A stretch of DNA of 34,113 bases from Rhodocyclaceae bacterium (GCA_026415155.1 JAOAHQ010000059.1:1-34113); one strand, 5' to 3'; shown: positions 8,401 to 16,811, counted from the first letter of the stretch. Numbers and translations: made by a program. The notes: generated by a model not told the origin, from the sequence alone.

Positions 8401-9182
8401 CGAGTTGTGGGGATCGAGGAACCGCAGCAGATGATGTAGGTGGAGTTGTACCAGTCGGCCGCTTCGGGCACATCGGTCTGCTCCCCCCAGACTTGAGGAC
8501 TGGCTACTGGTAAGTCACAGTACCAATCATAGAACGAGCCGCAGAAGCCGCCGATCAGCGACAAATAGCGGCTACCGGCAGCATAGGAGAGCATCGACAT
8601 CGCAGGAATCGGCGAAAAGCCGAAGATGCGATCCGGCCCCCATTTCTTGATTGTGTACACATTTGCTGCGGCAATGATTTCGGTCACTTCATCCCAGCTT
8701 GCCCGCACGAAGCCACCCAACCCGCGCACCGCCGTGTATTTCTTGCGTTTTTCGGGATCGGCCTGGATCGCCGCCCAAGCCTTGACCGGATCCTTGCCGC
8801 TTTTCCTTTCGGCGCGATAGAGTTCGAGCAACCGTCCCCGGATCAATGGGTGCTTGATCCGATGGGGACTGTAGAGATACCAGGAAAACGACGCACCGCG
8901 CTGACAGCCACGTGGCTCATGATTGGGCATGTCGGGTCGTGTCTCGGGGTAATCGGTTTGCTGCATCTCGAAGGCGACCAAGCCGTTTTTGACGAAGATC
9001 TTCCATGAGCAGCCGCCAGTACAATTGACGCCATGCGTCGATCGCACGACTTTGTCGTGACGCCAGCGGTTCCGATAAGCATCTTCCCAGTTGCGGTCTT
9101 CAGTGGTAACGATGCCATGACCATTGGCATACGTATCTTTGATCTTGGCGAGGAAATTGAGTCGATCGAGGAAATGGCTCAT
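5427..9182 (-). CDS. narG: Respiratory nitrate reductase alpha subunit (Mo-bisMGD)
   Basis: NarG is the catalytic subunit that reduces nitrate to nitrite on the cytoplasmic side. At 1251 residues it is full length (E. coli 1247). The N-terminal FS0 [4Fe-4S] ligands are His50, Cys54, Cys58 and Cys93, the spacing diagnostic for NarG. The molybdenum-ligand Asp is Asp223 within DWYCDLPVASPQVWGEQTD. The Tat-like start of membrane-bound NarG is present in vestigial form (NRNRW-type segment at YRNRWRHDK). AGGAG lies six bases before the ATG. It is 30 bases downstream of narK2 and clearly part of one transcription unit with narHJI. Confidence 0.98.
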   Translation of the reverse strand: MSHFLDRLNFLAKIKDTYANGHGIVTTEDRNWEDAYRNRWRHDKVVRSTHGVNCTGGCSWKIFVKNGLVAFEMQQTDYPETRPDMPNHEPRGCQRGASFSWYLYSPHRIKHPLIRGRLLELYRAERKSGKDPVKAWAAIQADPEKRKKYTAVRGLGGFVRASWDEVTEIIAAANVYTIKKWGPDRIFGFSPIPAMSMLSYAAGSRYLSLIGGFCGSFYDWYCDLPVASPQVWGEQTDVPEAADWYNSTYIICCGSSIPTTRTPDAHFYSEVRYKGAKIVAMAPDYAEQVKFADLWMPIRQGTDSAAFLAMGHVALKEFYLNKRDPYFDQYARTYTDLPMQVILEPFGEGYVTGRFLRASDFSGAMGETNNPEWKTVVYDEVTRQFVVPNGSMGFRWGEEGRWNILPRNAANQQEISAELSCIDSRDAVVSVSFPHYAPNEPKMLARNVPVRKLQLADGREVFIASVFDLLVAQYGIDRGLGGGNVAKSYDDPTVPYTPAWAAKITGVKAADIERTGREFADNAAKTKGKSMVILGAAINHWYHNDMHYRAIMNLLHLCGCIGQSGGGWAHYVGQEKLRPQAGWAPIAFALDWNRPPRQMNSTSFWYFHTDQWRYESLNADELMQPAAKGKYKGYSCADYNVVATRLGWLPSAPHFNCNPLDLVTEAEKAGAHDEPAVAKFVVEQLKNGKLDFAFADPDNPVNWPRNLFVWRGNLVGTSAKGHEYFLKHLFGAQNGVLQEGGDGAQAKEVQWVDEAPVAKLDLAVDINFRLNSTGAYSDIVLPTATWYEKNDLNTTDMHPFIHPLSEAVKPGWEAKSDWEIFKFIAKRFSELAAEHLGKKKDLVSLPLLHDTPFELAQPMGEVKDWKRGDCEPVPGKTMPLLKLVERDYGAVYHKFIALGPLMVKLGNNVKGIDWNTEHEYEELKKHNGVIMLDGPSKGMPSLDDVVHACDAVMRLAPETCGEVAHKSWKALGKKTGLDHNHLCDPRRDDIITFKDIQAQPRKIITAPTWSGIESHEVSYNAGYTNVHEFIPWRTLTGRCQFYLDHEWILDFGEGFCCYKPPLDLRELDRLPDRARSGKSLKLNWITPHSKWGIHSTYQDNLRMLTLFRGGPYVWISEFDAKEAGIQDNDWVEAVNVNGATVARAVVSQRVPRGMAIMYHAQEKNVNVPGSPTTGKRGGILNSVTRVVVKPTHMIGGYAQLSYGFNYMGTVGSNRDTMVLVRKIDDASVDWLERPLTPEREKQLNPLGIGPR

Positions 9183-9212
9183 GCGTGTCTCCTGAGCAAT
9201 GGGCGGAAGGCA

Positions 9213-10856
9213 TTAGGGATTCTTGATTTCGGCGCCACGGCGCAGATAGAACCACCAGTTGATGACGAAGCAAACTGCGTAAAAAACTGCAAAACCGTAC
9301 ATCGCATATTCGGGTGTGCCGGCCTTCAGTTGTCCCTTGATCACTTCTGGGGCGATGAAGGAACCATAGGCGGCCACCGCCGACGTCCAGCCGAGCACGG
9401 GGCCAGCCTGGGTACGGTCGAAGATCACACCAACGGTGCGGAAGGTGGAGCCGTTGCCTATACCGCTGGCCGCAAATAGAACCACGAAAGACACCAAGAA
9501 TTCGGTGAAGTAGGCTTCCGGTGTTGCCGAATGATAGGCCTGCATCATGATGTAGCCGGCGTACGCCGAGGCTACGACCATTACCGCTGAAATGATCTGG
9601 GTGACGATTGAGCCGCCGACCTTGTCGGAGATCCAGCCGCCTAAGGGCCGAATGAGAGCGCCGATGAAGGGGCCGATCCAGGCATAGGTCAGCGCTGATG
9701 GCGCATTGGGATTTTTGGCATGTGTCCAAGTTTGGGTCGCTACATCGAGGACGTGCGTATTGCCAAAGATCACCGTGATCGAAAGCGGCACGGCAGCGGA
9801 GAAGCCGATGAATGATCCGAAGGTCACCAGATAGAGAGCAGTCATCGACCATGTGTGCTTGCTTTTGAAGATCGTGAATTGCTTGGCAATGTTTTCCTTC
9901 ATGTCTCCAAAGGCAGCGATTTTCATGATGAACAGCGTTGCCACCATGATCAGTGGCAGCGCCACCCACATGTTGAGCAGCCCCAGGCCCGTCGGTGCTG
10001 GCAGATAGAGATAGAGGCCGCCGATTGAGATGAGCAGCGCGAGTCCATAGAGCCAGAGGATCTTGGCAAATGCGGCGGCAGTCGAGCCAATGCCCGGAGA
10101 GACGACCAGCAGATTGTTCATGCCGAAGAAGCCGAAGAATGCCAAGGGAACCAATAACACCAACCAGACGAAGCCGGCATTCTGGATATAGGTCGGCGTA
10201 CCCGCGGCAATCTTGCCGAAAATCCAACCGGAATCCTTGACCAGCGTCATCGGCTCGCCCGCGATCGCCCCGAAGACGCCTGCGGTCATCACCAGCGGGA
10301 TCAGGATCTGCATCGTGGTGACACCAAAGTTACCGAGACCTGCATTGATACCAAGTGCCGTGCCCTGCAAGCGCTTCGGGAAGAACGTGCTGATGTTCGA
10401 CATCGAGCAGGCGAAGTTGCCGCCACCAATACCGGAAAGCAAGGCCAGTAGCTGGAACACCCACAATGGCGTGCTCTTGTTCTGTAGCGCAATGCCAGCG
10501 CCGAAGGCAGGGATCATCAGCAACGCAGTGGTAAGAAAGATCGCGTTACGGCCGCCGGCGATGCGGATGAAAAAGGAAGAAGGGATGCGCAGCGTGGCTC
10601 CGGACAGCCCTGCGATCGCGGTGATCGTGAACATATCCTCAGGCTTGAAAGGGAAGCCGAGGTTAAGCATCTGTACGGTGATGATGCCCCACATCAGCCA
10701 GACCGCGAAGCCACAGAGCAGGCTGGGCACAGAAATCCAGAGGTTGCGATAGGCAATCGCCTTGCCGTGGGTCTCCCAGAACGCCGGATCTTCTGGCCGC
10801 CAGTCGACGATATCGCGGTTGGATGTAGTTTTGCCGTCGGGTATCGTGGCTGTCAT
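9213..10856 (-). CDS. narK2: Nitrate/nitrite transporter, NarK2 type
   Basis: A 547-residue major facilitator protein of the nitrate/nitrite porter family with about twelve membrane segments. The nitrate-signature region NAGLGNFGVTTMQ is visible in the fifth segment. By analogy with narK1K2GHJI clusters of Pseudomonas and Paracoccus, the second NarK exchanges nitrate for nitrite during respiration. The protein begins with a soluble tail of about 30 residues (DWRPEDPAFWETHGKAIAYRN) characteristic of this type and has a longer loop in the middle than NarK1. AGGAG precedes the ATG. It follows narK1 by 22 bases. Confidence 0.92.
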   Translation of the reverse strand: MTATIPDGKTTSNRDIVDWRPEDPAFWETHGKAIAYRNLWISVPSLLCGFAVWLMWGIITVQMLNLGFPFKPEDMFTITAIAGLSGATLRIPSSFFIRIAGGRNAIFLTTALLMIPAFGAGIALQNKSTPLWVFQLLALLSGIGGGNFACSMSNISTFFPKRLQGTALGINAGLGNFGVTTMQILIPLVMTAGVFGAIAGEPMTLVKDSGWIFGKIAAGTPTYIQNAGFVWLVLLVPLAFFGFFGMNNLLVVSPGIGSTAAAFAKILWLYGLALLISIGGLYLYLPAPTGLGLLNMWVALPLIMVATLFIMKIAAFGDMKENIAKQFTIFKSKHTWSMTALYLVTFGSFIGFSAAVPLSITVIFGNTHVLDVATQTWTHAKNPNAPSALTYAWIGPFIGALIRPLGGWISDKVGGSIVTQIISAVMVVASAYAGYIMMQAYHSATPEAYFTEFLVSFVVLFAASGIGNGSTFRTVGVIFDRTQAGPVLGWTSAVAAYGSFIAPEVIKGQLKAGTPEYAMYGFAVFYAVCFVINWWFYLRRGAEIKNP

Positions 10857-10878
10857 CTCGTCTATCTCCTTCGTTATG

Positions 10879-12144
10879 TCATTCGAGAACGTCTGGCTGA
10901 GGCCGATGACGCATCATTAAGTCGAGCTTCTTCACTTCGGTGAAATACATCCAAATCAGTGACACCCAGACAACGCCATACATCAGCATGAAGCAAGTAG
11001 AGCGAATACCAGTGAGATCGACTAGTGCGCCGAACATGATCGGGAGAAGGAAGCCTCCAAGGCCGCCGGCGAGGCCAACGATGCCTGAAATCACGCCGAT
11101 GTTTTTCGGATAGTCGTCGGAGATGTACTTGAACACTGATGCCTTGCCGATCGCCCAGGCTATGCCCATAATGAACATCAGAACGGTGAACACCCAGACA
11201 TTCAGGCCGAGAGAAAAACTCTGTGGGCCGTTCACAGTTTTGATCGTCAGTTCAGTTTGGGGATAGGAGAGGATGAATAGGCAGATCCAGGACACCCACA
11301 GCACCCACCAAGTGACCCGATGCGCGCCCCACTTGTCCGACATCCAGCCGCCGATCGCACGCAGCACGCCGCCGGGCAATGAGAAGCAGGCCGCCAGGAA
11401 AGCCGCATCTTTGATGTCGAAGCCGTATTCGGAGACGTAATACTTTGTCATCCACAGCGACAATGCCACGTAGCCGCCGAAAACGATCGAGTAGTACTGA
11501 CAATACTTCCACACTGTCGGATCCTTGAGCGCCAAGAGCTGCTCGCGCCAGGTCACATGACGACCGACCTTGTGCGCTGGATCGTCATAGGTGAACATCC
11601 AGAACAGAATCAATGTCCCTAACATGACCGCCGCATAGACTTTCGGAACGAACTGCCAACCGTAGGCGACGACCAGCGCCGGCGCAACCAACTTGGTCAC
11701 TGCTGCGCCGGAATTGCCTGCGCCAAAGACACCCATTGCCAGTCCCTGTTGGTTTTTTGGAAACCAGCGTGCGCAGTAGGCGATGCCAACCGAAAACGAA
11801 GTACCAGCGAGGCCAACGAACAAGCCGAGTACGAGGTAATGCCAGAATTCCGTGCCATAGGAAATCAGATAGATCGGCATCACGGAAAATGCCATGATGG
11901 CGGCAAAGACGATGCGCCCGCCAAATTTATCTGCCAGCATTCCGATCGGCAGCCGGAAAAGCGAACCGGTGAGTACCGGCATGGCCACCAGCACGCCGAA
12001 CTGGGTCTCGCTGAGGTCGAGCGTCTTCTTGATCGGAATGCCGATCACGGCGAACATCATCCAGACCATGAAGCACACGGTGAACGCCAGCGTGCTCATG
12101 ATCACCACCGACCATGCTTTGCGCTTATGCGCTACCGATTTCAT
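10879..12144 (-). CDS. narK1: Nitrate transporter, NarK1 type
   Basis: A 421-residue major facilitator protein with about twelve membrane segments and the nitrate-porter signature GVFGAGNSGAAVTKL. The shorter NarK1 type is thought to act as a nitrate/proton symporter that starts nitrate import before nitrite is available for exchange. A GGGGGA sequence four bases upstream fits a ribosome binding site. The gap of 117 bases to narL is the largest within the cluster and is the probable site of a NarL/FNR-controlled promoter for narK1K2GHJI, though I see no good match to either binding site there. Confidence 0.92.
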   Translation of the reverse strand: MKSVAHKRKAWSVVIMSTLAFTVCFMVWMMFAVIGIPIKKTLDLSETQFGVLVAMPVLTGSLFRLPIGMLADKFGGRIVFAAIMAFSVMPIYLISYGTEFWHYLVLGLFVGLAGTSFSVGIAYCARWFPKNQQGLAMGVFGAGNSGAAVTKLVAPALVVAYGWQFVPKVYAAVMLGTLILFWMFTYDDPAHKVGRHVTWREQLLALKDPTVWKYCQYYSIVFGGYVALSLWMTKYYVSEYGFDIKDAAFLAACFSLPGGVLRAIGGWMSDKWGAHRVTWWVLWVSWICLFILSYPQTELTIKTVNGPQSFSLGLNVWVFTVLMFIMGIAWAIGKASVFKYISDDYPKNIGVISGIVGLAGGLGGFLLPIMFGALVDLTGIRSTCFMLMYGVVWVSLIWMYFTEVKKLDLMMRHRPQPDVLE

Positions 12145-12261
12145 ATTATCCCCCGGTATTTGTCCACTCCCGCCATGCTAGACCGGGGAGGGAAGGAACA
12201 AAATCGACCGGTAGGCCAGTTCCGGAAAAGCGAAAGGAGGACGGAAGGTAGCGCGAGAAGA

Positions 12262-12921
12262 CTAGTTCTTTGGTACTAGTCCATGTTCGACTGCATAGAC
12301 GGCGGCCTGCACACGGCTGGCCATGTTCAGCTTGCGTAGGATGCTTTGCACGTGGATCTTGACCGTGCTTTCGGCCAGATCGAGCTCGCGGGCTATCTCC
12401 TTGTTGCTCGCTCCACGAGCGAGTAATGTAAGAATCTCGCGTTCGCGCGGAGATAGTCTCTCGATTTCTTCCACCGCCGCTGCAGGTCGCATGCCACGGC
12501 GTAGATTGTTCATCAGTCGCGCGGTCATTTGGGGTGCCATCACGGCTTCTCCGTCGGCGGCTCGACGCAGCGCGTCGATGAGAAATTCCGCGTCGATGTT
12601 CTTCAGCAGGTAACCTTGGGCGCCTGCACGCATCACCTCGATGAGATCCTCCGCATTTTCCGAGACGGTGAGCACGATCACCTTCACTTCGGGGGCTTCC
12701 TCTATGATCAGCTGCACCGCCTCCTTGCCCGAGATGCCTGGCATGTTGAGATCGAGCAAGACGATATCAGGTTTCAGAGATACCGCCCTCTTCACTCCTT
12801 CGAGGCCATCGCCGGCCTCGCCCACCACCTCGAAGCCAGGAACACGAGAGAGTAACGCCTTGATGCCGCTGCGGAACAGGGTATGGTCATCGACGAGCAG
12901 GACGCGAATCATTTGTGGCAT
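12262..12921 (-). CDS. narL: Nitrate/nitrite response regulator NarL
   Basis: A 219-residue response regulator. The receiver domain has the acidic pair Asp11/Asp12, the phospho-acceptor Asp57 in LLDLNMPG, Thr85 and Lys107. A LuxR/NarL-type helix-turn-helix follows (LSPREREILTLLARGASNKE, then LAESTVKIHVQSIL). When phosphorylated by NarX it should activate the nar operon in the presence of nitrate. It starts five bases after the narX stop and there is no obvious ribosome binding site, so translation probably depends on narX. The C-terminal end (AVEHGLVPKN) is normal. Confidence 0.95.
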   Translation of the reverse strand: MPQMIRVLLVDDHTLFRSGIKALLSRVPGFEVVGEAGDGLEGVKRAVSLKPDIVLLDLNMPGISGKEAVQLIIEEAPEVKVIVLTVSENAEDLIEVMRAGAQGYLLKNIDAEFLIDALRRAADGEAVMAPQMTARLMNNLRRGMRPAAAVEEIERLSPREREILTLLARGASNKEIARELDLAESTVKIHVQSILRKLNMASRVQAAVYAVEHGLVPKN

Positions 12922-12926
12922 CGTTG

Positions 12927-14870
12927 TTATATTGGCAAGACGAGACGCACGCTGGTGCCTTCGCCAGGAGTGGATGCGATGGTGCAGCGCGCGCCGATGC
13001 GATGGGCGCGCTCTCGCATGATACCGATCCCAACGTGACCTGTCGCCGACTCAAAGTCTTGGCGCAAGGTAAAGCCCACGCCATTGTCACAGATGTAGAT
13101 TGCCAACTCCCCGTCGCGCGCAGAAAGCGAGATCATCACCTGGCTTGCCTGTGCATGCTTACGCACATTGGATAATGCTTCCTGCACGATATGCAAAAGT
13201 TGCAGAATCGTCGTTGGCGACAATGAAGGAATCTCGTCATGGAGCTCGACACGCGTGACGATCCCCGTCTGCCCTTCGAATTTCTGCGCCGCGCTCTCGA
13301 TGGCCTCGACGAGATCGCTGTGTTCTATACGAATGCGGAAGTGCACCAGCAACTCACGGACATTGTCATAACTTTCCTGAATTCCCTCGCGAATTCTAGC
13401 CAGTTCCTCACGAGCCGTTTCGATGTCCCCGTCACGTAGCGAGGCATCCAGCATCTGCGTCTGGATGTTGAGAAAAGCCAGATTCTGAGCGATGCTGTCG
13501 TGTAATTCTTGGGCCAATAGATTGCGCTCCTCGGAGACCGCCATTTCTTTTTCCCGCTCGGCCAATTGCAGGTTTTCGATCGCCACGCCGAGGTGGCGCC
13601 CCACAGCCTCGAGTAAGCGAATTTCGTTTTCCTCCAGCGTTCGCGGGGTAGCAAAAAATAGATTGAAAATCCCCAGTCCCCGATTTTTGGCTAGCAGCGG
13701 GATGGCGGCTACCGCCTGAAAGCCCTCACGATAACAATTGAGCAATAGGCCATCTTCATTGTCGGGGCGCGGACAGCCGGCGAAGGCCTGCTCTTTCTCT
13801 GCCGCCCTGCCGCAAAGGCAGACGCCGAGCGGCAGCTGCGCCTCGGCCTGAAGTAAATCCTCGGGCACATCTTTGGCCACTACAAAGGACAATGAACCGT
13901 TCTTTTCATCGATCAGGCGTACCGCCCAACCACTGGCACCTACCAGCTCCCGCACCCGTTCAAGCACTCCTTGCGCGAGATACGCAAGTTCCGCTGGCTC
14001 GGTGAGATGGGCCGCGACTTCGTAAAGAAGCCCGAGCTCGCGCGCCCGGATGGCGAGATCACGGGTCTTTTGTTGCACGCGCTGTTCTAGGGTGGCATAT
14101 AGGTCTTGCAAATGATCGGCCATGCGGTTGAAGCCGGTTGCGAGCTCGCCGAATTCGTCGCTCCGGCTGACCGGCAGGCGGACTCCGAAATCAGCGTGCG
14201 CCATTCTCTCCATGCCTTGCTGCAGCTGCTCCACGGGGTCGATCACCAGCCTTCGAAAAAGATAAATCAGCAACAGAGTGCCGAACAAGGCAAAGCCGAC
14301 CAACGCATTCTGGAAGGTCCACATCAGTGCAGTGTGCTGTGCATTGCTGTTTTCGATCTGCAACACCAAGGCATTGATCTGCGGCACGAAGGAACGCACC
14401 TCGCTGTCGATGCCTTCCATTTTCCGGCGCAATGCCGTCGCCGAAGCCTGCTTGTCGACTTCCATGAGAGTGCTACGCAGCAATGGCTCGAAACGCTCCT
14501 GCCAGTGCTGCTTCAGCATTGACATCTGGTCGCGTACGATTTTTTCGCGTGGCAGAAATAGAGGCCGCTCGGGATCGCCGTTGTCGATCAAAGCGATTGC
14601 TGCGGTGAACTCCTCGATCGTCGTGCGCGCCTCATTGGTGAGATGTGGCCTCAGCTCGGGATAGAGCATCGCCTGCTCGAGCAGGTAGCCGAGGCGATAG
14701 GTGCGCATGCGCAATGCACCTGCCTCATTGATCGCGGCCGCCCCTCCCTCAAGCTGGCGCCCGACGTAGAGCGTCATCCCGATCATGGTCAGCGCAAACA
14801 GGAAGAAGACCACCAGGATGCCGTCGATCTTGCTGGCGAGCTTGCCCGGCAGTCGATGAAACAGGCGCAT
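12927..14870 (-). CDS. narX: Nitrate/nitrite sensor histidine kinase NarX
   Basis: A 647-residue inner-membrane sensor kinase. A first membrane segment (about residues 17-37) is followed by a periplasmic sensor region whose start, NEAGALRMRTYRLG, matches the nitrate-binding P-box of NarX/NarQ. A second membrane segment and a HAMP domain follow, then a GAF-like central domain with cysteines in the CLCGRA region. The HisKA_3 dimerisation domain has the phospho-acceptor His in LLAQELHDSIAQNL. The ATPase domain has N-box NVRKHAQAS and G-box DNGVGF. It is 20 bases downstream of the radical SAM gene. Confidence 0.95.
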   Translation of the reverse strand: MRLFHRLPGKLASKIDGILVVFFLFALTMIGMTLYVGRQLEGGAAAINEAGALRMRTYRLGYLLEQAMLYPELRPHLTNEARTTIEEFTAAIALIDNGDPERPLFLPREKIVRDQMSMLKQHWQERFEPLLRSTLMEVDKQASATALRRKMEGIDSEVRSFVPQINALVLQIENSNAQHTALMWTFQNALVGFALFGTLLLIYLFRRLVIDPVEQLQQGMERMAHADFGVRLPVSRSDEFGELATGFNRMADHLQDLYATLEQRVQQKTRDLAIRARELGLLYEVAAHLTEPAELAYLAQGVLERVRELVGASGWAVRLIDEKNGSLSFVVAKDVPEDLLQAEAQLPLGVCLCGRAAEKEQAFAGCPRPDNEDGLLLNCYREGFQAVAAIPLLAKNRGLGIFNLFFATPRTLEENEIRLLEAVGRHLGVAIENLQLAEREKEMAVSEERNLLAQELHDSIAQNLAFLNIQTQMLDASLRDGDIETAREELARIREGIQESYDNVRELLVHFRIRIEHSDLVEAIESAAQKFEGQTGIVTRVELHDEIPSLSPTTILQLLHIVQEALSNVRKHAQASQVMISLSARDGELAIYICDNGVGFTLRQDFESATGHVGIGIMRERAHRIGARCTIASTPGEGTSVRLVLPI

Positions 14871-14890
14871 CGTATGATTTCGTTACTTGC

Positions 14891-16063
14891 TCAAGGCATG
14901 ATTTCGACGTATTCATAGACCTCGTTATCGACGAGGCGCTTTCTAACCGGCACGGAAAGGTGCGCGAACCAGGCGTGCGGGTCATGCTTGTCGATCTCGC
15001 GGCCGATGAATTTCACGAGCTCGCAGATCGGCTCGACGACGTTCTTGCGGTAACGCTCATCCCGCTTCACATAGCCGAGCCAGAGATTCTTCATGCAATT
15101 GCGGCGGCACCAGGAAAACGCCTCGCAGGCTTCGCACGGCATCGCTGGCGTCGGTTGCAGCGGGCTTTTCTTGAGCCAGTTGCCCTGGATCTCGCCCATC
15201 TTCATTTCCGGCGCATACATCATGTCGGGACAGGGGTAGATCTCGCCGCTGGGCATCACGTTGATCAAGTGCGAGGAGACGCGGCATTGCGTGAGTCCGC
15301 CATAGAGCTCGATGCCGCGGTTGGGGAGGAGCTTGTTCCTGACGATGCCCATCAGCGGGATGAACGGATAGAGTTCGTCGGTGCGGGAGAAAAACTTGTC
15401 GATCAGCTTGACCAGCACCGCCTTGCGCTTCTCCACCGCGTCGCCGAAATACATTTCGTCGGCGACGAACTGCCAGTAGACGTAATCGATCGCCTCGATC
15501 GCGGTGGCGAGCTCGTCGAGCTCCTCGAACGTCGTATCCGGGTTGCCCCAGGTCACCCGCGCGGTGATCGTGCCGCCGACCTTGTCATGCACCTTGGCGA
15601 GGTTGTCGATCACCTGCCGCCAGATGCCGCGCCCGCGATAGCCATCGGTGATCGTCTCGCCCCCATCGATCGAGACGAGGATGTTGGAGAGCTTCGCCAG
15701 CACCCACTCCGGCAATGCATCGAGCAAGGTGCCATTGGTCTGCAGCTGGTAGCGGAACTCGGGAAAGCGCCGCATCACGTCTTCCATCATGCGGCGGTTC
15801 AAGGTCGGCTCGCCGCCGTAGAAGGTGACGTAGATTTCCTTGCCCTTGAGATGCGTGTCGATGAAGCGGGCGAGCTGGTCGAGATCGTATTTGATCTCGG
15901 TCTGCGAACCGAGCACGTCGCCGACGCCGAGCGAGCAGTAGGTGCATTTGAGATTGCACTTGAGCGTGGTGAGCAGTTGCAGCTCGACGCGGCCGCCGAG
16001 GATCGGGTCGGAGTCGGAAACGGGCGCGCTCTGCGGCGCGAATTCGAGGGTATGTGCAGTCAT
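14891..16063 (-). CDS. Radical SAM/SPASM protein, putative peptide- or protein-modifying enzyme
   Basis: A 390-residue radical SAM enzyme. The catalytic [4Fe-4S] motif is Cys36-x3-Cys40-x2-Cys43 (CNLKCTYC), followed by the SAM-contacting FYGGEPTLN. The C-terminal part carries a complete SPASM signature: C-x12-G-x4-C (from TQCR to YPCPD), then CEACEAFSWCRRNC (C-x2-C-x5-C-x3-C) and a final Cys in PICELV. Two auxiliary clusters are therefore expected. Most characterised SPASM proteins modify peptides or proteins, but the substrate cannot be read here. The ATG at 16063 has GGAGGAAG in front; a longer frame to 16261 has no such site. It heads the minus-strand nar cluster, 20 bases before narX, and a 48-codon frame ends 55 bases upstream. 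Confidence 0.88.
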   Translation of the reverse strand: MTAHTLEFAPQSAPVSDSDPILGGRVELQLLTTLKCNLKCTYCSLGVGDVLGSQTEIKYDLDQLARFIDTHLKGKEIYVTFYGGEPTLNRRMMEDVMRRFPEFRYQLQTNGTLLDALPEWVLAKLSNILVSIDGGETITDGYRGRGIWRQVIDNLAKVHDKVGGTITARVTWGNPDTTFEELDELATAIEAIDYVYWQFVADEMYFGDAVEKRKAVLVKLIDKFFSRTDELYPFIPLMGIVRNKLLPNRGIELYGGLTQCRVSSHLINVMPSGEIYPCPDMMYAPEMKMGEIQGNWLKKSPLQPTPAMPCEACEAFSWCRRNCMKNLWLGYVKRDERYRKNVVEPICELVKFIGREIDKHDPHAWFAHLSVPVRKRLVDNEVYEYVEIMP

Positions 16064-16118
16064 GAAGGCTTCCTCCAAATGAATCGAACGGGTCAACGGC
16101 CGTGACCGGCCAATGTGG

Positions 16119-16265
16119 TCAGGAGGAAGCGCAGGGCGGGGCGGTCTTGGGCAGCGCAGTGATACCGAAACGCAGCCAGCCGGTCGCGGCTTCCGGGATG
16201 GCGCCCAGAGCACGAATGTGAAATCTGCTCGAGAAGATGCGATCCAGCGTGGCAGCGGCAAGCAT
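16119..16265 (-). CDS. Candidate 48-residue peptide upstream of the radical SAM gene
   Basis: A short open frame starts at an ATG ten bases after the marR stop and ends 55 bases before the radical SAM gene, on the same strand. It encodes MLAAATLDRIFSSRFHIRAL, then GAIPEAATGWLRF, then GITALPKTAPPCASS. Third codon positions are mostly G or C, as in neighbouring genes. There is no good ribosome binding site. A TATAAT hexamer lies nine bases before the ATG, partly inside the marR stop codon, which would give an almost leaderless transcript. The position next to a SPASM enzyme and the C-terminal tail with Pro, Thr, Cys and Ser suggest a modified-peptide precursor, but it could equally be non-coding. 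Confidence 0.35.
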   Translation of the reverse strand: MLAAATLDRIFSSRFHIRALGAIPEAATGWLRFGITALPKTAPPCASS

Positions 16266-16275
16266 GGTGCGGAAA

Positions 16276-16740
16276 TTATAGGCGAGAGCCCCGGTGGGAA
16301 ACTTGATCCAGGTTGCCTTTGCGCAACTGCGCTTCGCCGGGAACGGTGAACAAGCCTTCGAGACGCAGCAGCTCGTCGCGGTGTTGGCGTGCCAGTTTTT
16401 CGACCAGCCGGGCGCCTTTATGGGTGAGATGCACTTCGACCGTTCGCCCGTCGTTGCGTCCGGGACGACGTTCGACCAGTCCCAGCCGTTCACAGCGTGT
16501 GATGAGCGCCACCGTGCCATGAGGCTTGGCAACGAGGCGCTCGGCGAGTTCCCCGACGGTTGCCCAGTCGCGGCCGGGGAAGCCCTTCACATGCAGCAGC
16601 AAAAGGTATTGCAGGTTGGTGATGCCGGCGCGCCGGGTCAGCCCCTCGCTCCAATGCACGAAACGTCGCAGCTGATAGCGAAAGTGCGACAGTGTCTCGA
16701 AATCCGCTTTGGTGAATTCGACATCATTCATGGCGCTCAT
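16276..16740 (-). CDS. MarR-family transcriptional regulator
   Basis: A 154-residue winged-helix repressor. The N-terminal dimerisation helix (FETLSHFRYQLRRFVHWSEGL) is followed by TNLQYLLLLHVKGFP, the recognition region ATVGELAERLVAKPHGTVAL and the wing RRPGRNDGRTVEVHLTHKG, which are standard for MarR/SlyA proteins. The ligand is unknown. It is divergent from the DsrC-like gene at 16832, with 91 bases between them, so it probably controls that gene, itself, and perhaps the radical SAM gene downstream. Two starts are possible, at 16740 and 16731. Confidence 0.9.
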   Translation of the reverse strand: MSAMNDVEFTKADFETLSHFRYQLRRFVHWSEGLTRRAGITNLQYLLLLHVKGFPGRDWATVGELAERLVAKPHGTVALITRCERLGLVERRPGRNDGRTVEVHLTHKGARLVEKLARQHRDELLRLEGLFTVPGEAQLRKGNLDQVSHRGSRL

Positions 16741-16781
16741 AACCCATCCGGGGAGTTGACTGCAATCGAGATGCTAGCAAA

Positions 16782-16811
16782 ATAATATCATGGTGTGACA
16801 TAATTCATCAA
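16782..16811 (-). promoter_or_regulatory. Probable promoter of the marR gene
   Basis: On the minus strand TTGATG (16806-16811) and TATTAT (16782-16787) are 18 bases apart, a good sigma-70 match, and end about 41 bases before the marR ATG. The region is shared with the divergent DsrC-like gene, so a regulator bound here could act on both. Confidence 0.5.

Noticed and set aside
12145..12261. FNR or NarL binding sites before narK1
   Set aside because: A promoter is expected here, but no TTGAT-N4-ATCAA-like site and no convincing pair of NarL heptamers was found.
16756..16769. FNR-like site TTGAC-TGCA-ATCGA between marR and the DsrC-like gene
   Set aside because: It departs from the FNR consensus in the second half and no -10 element stands at the class II distance on the plus strand; the first six bases may just be a -35 hexamer.
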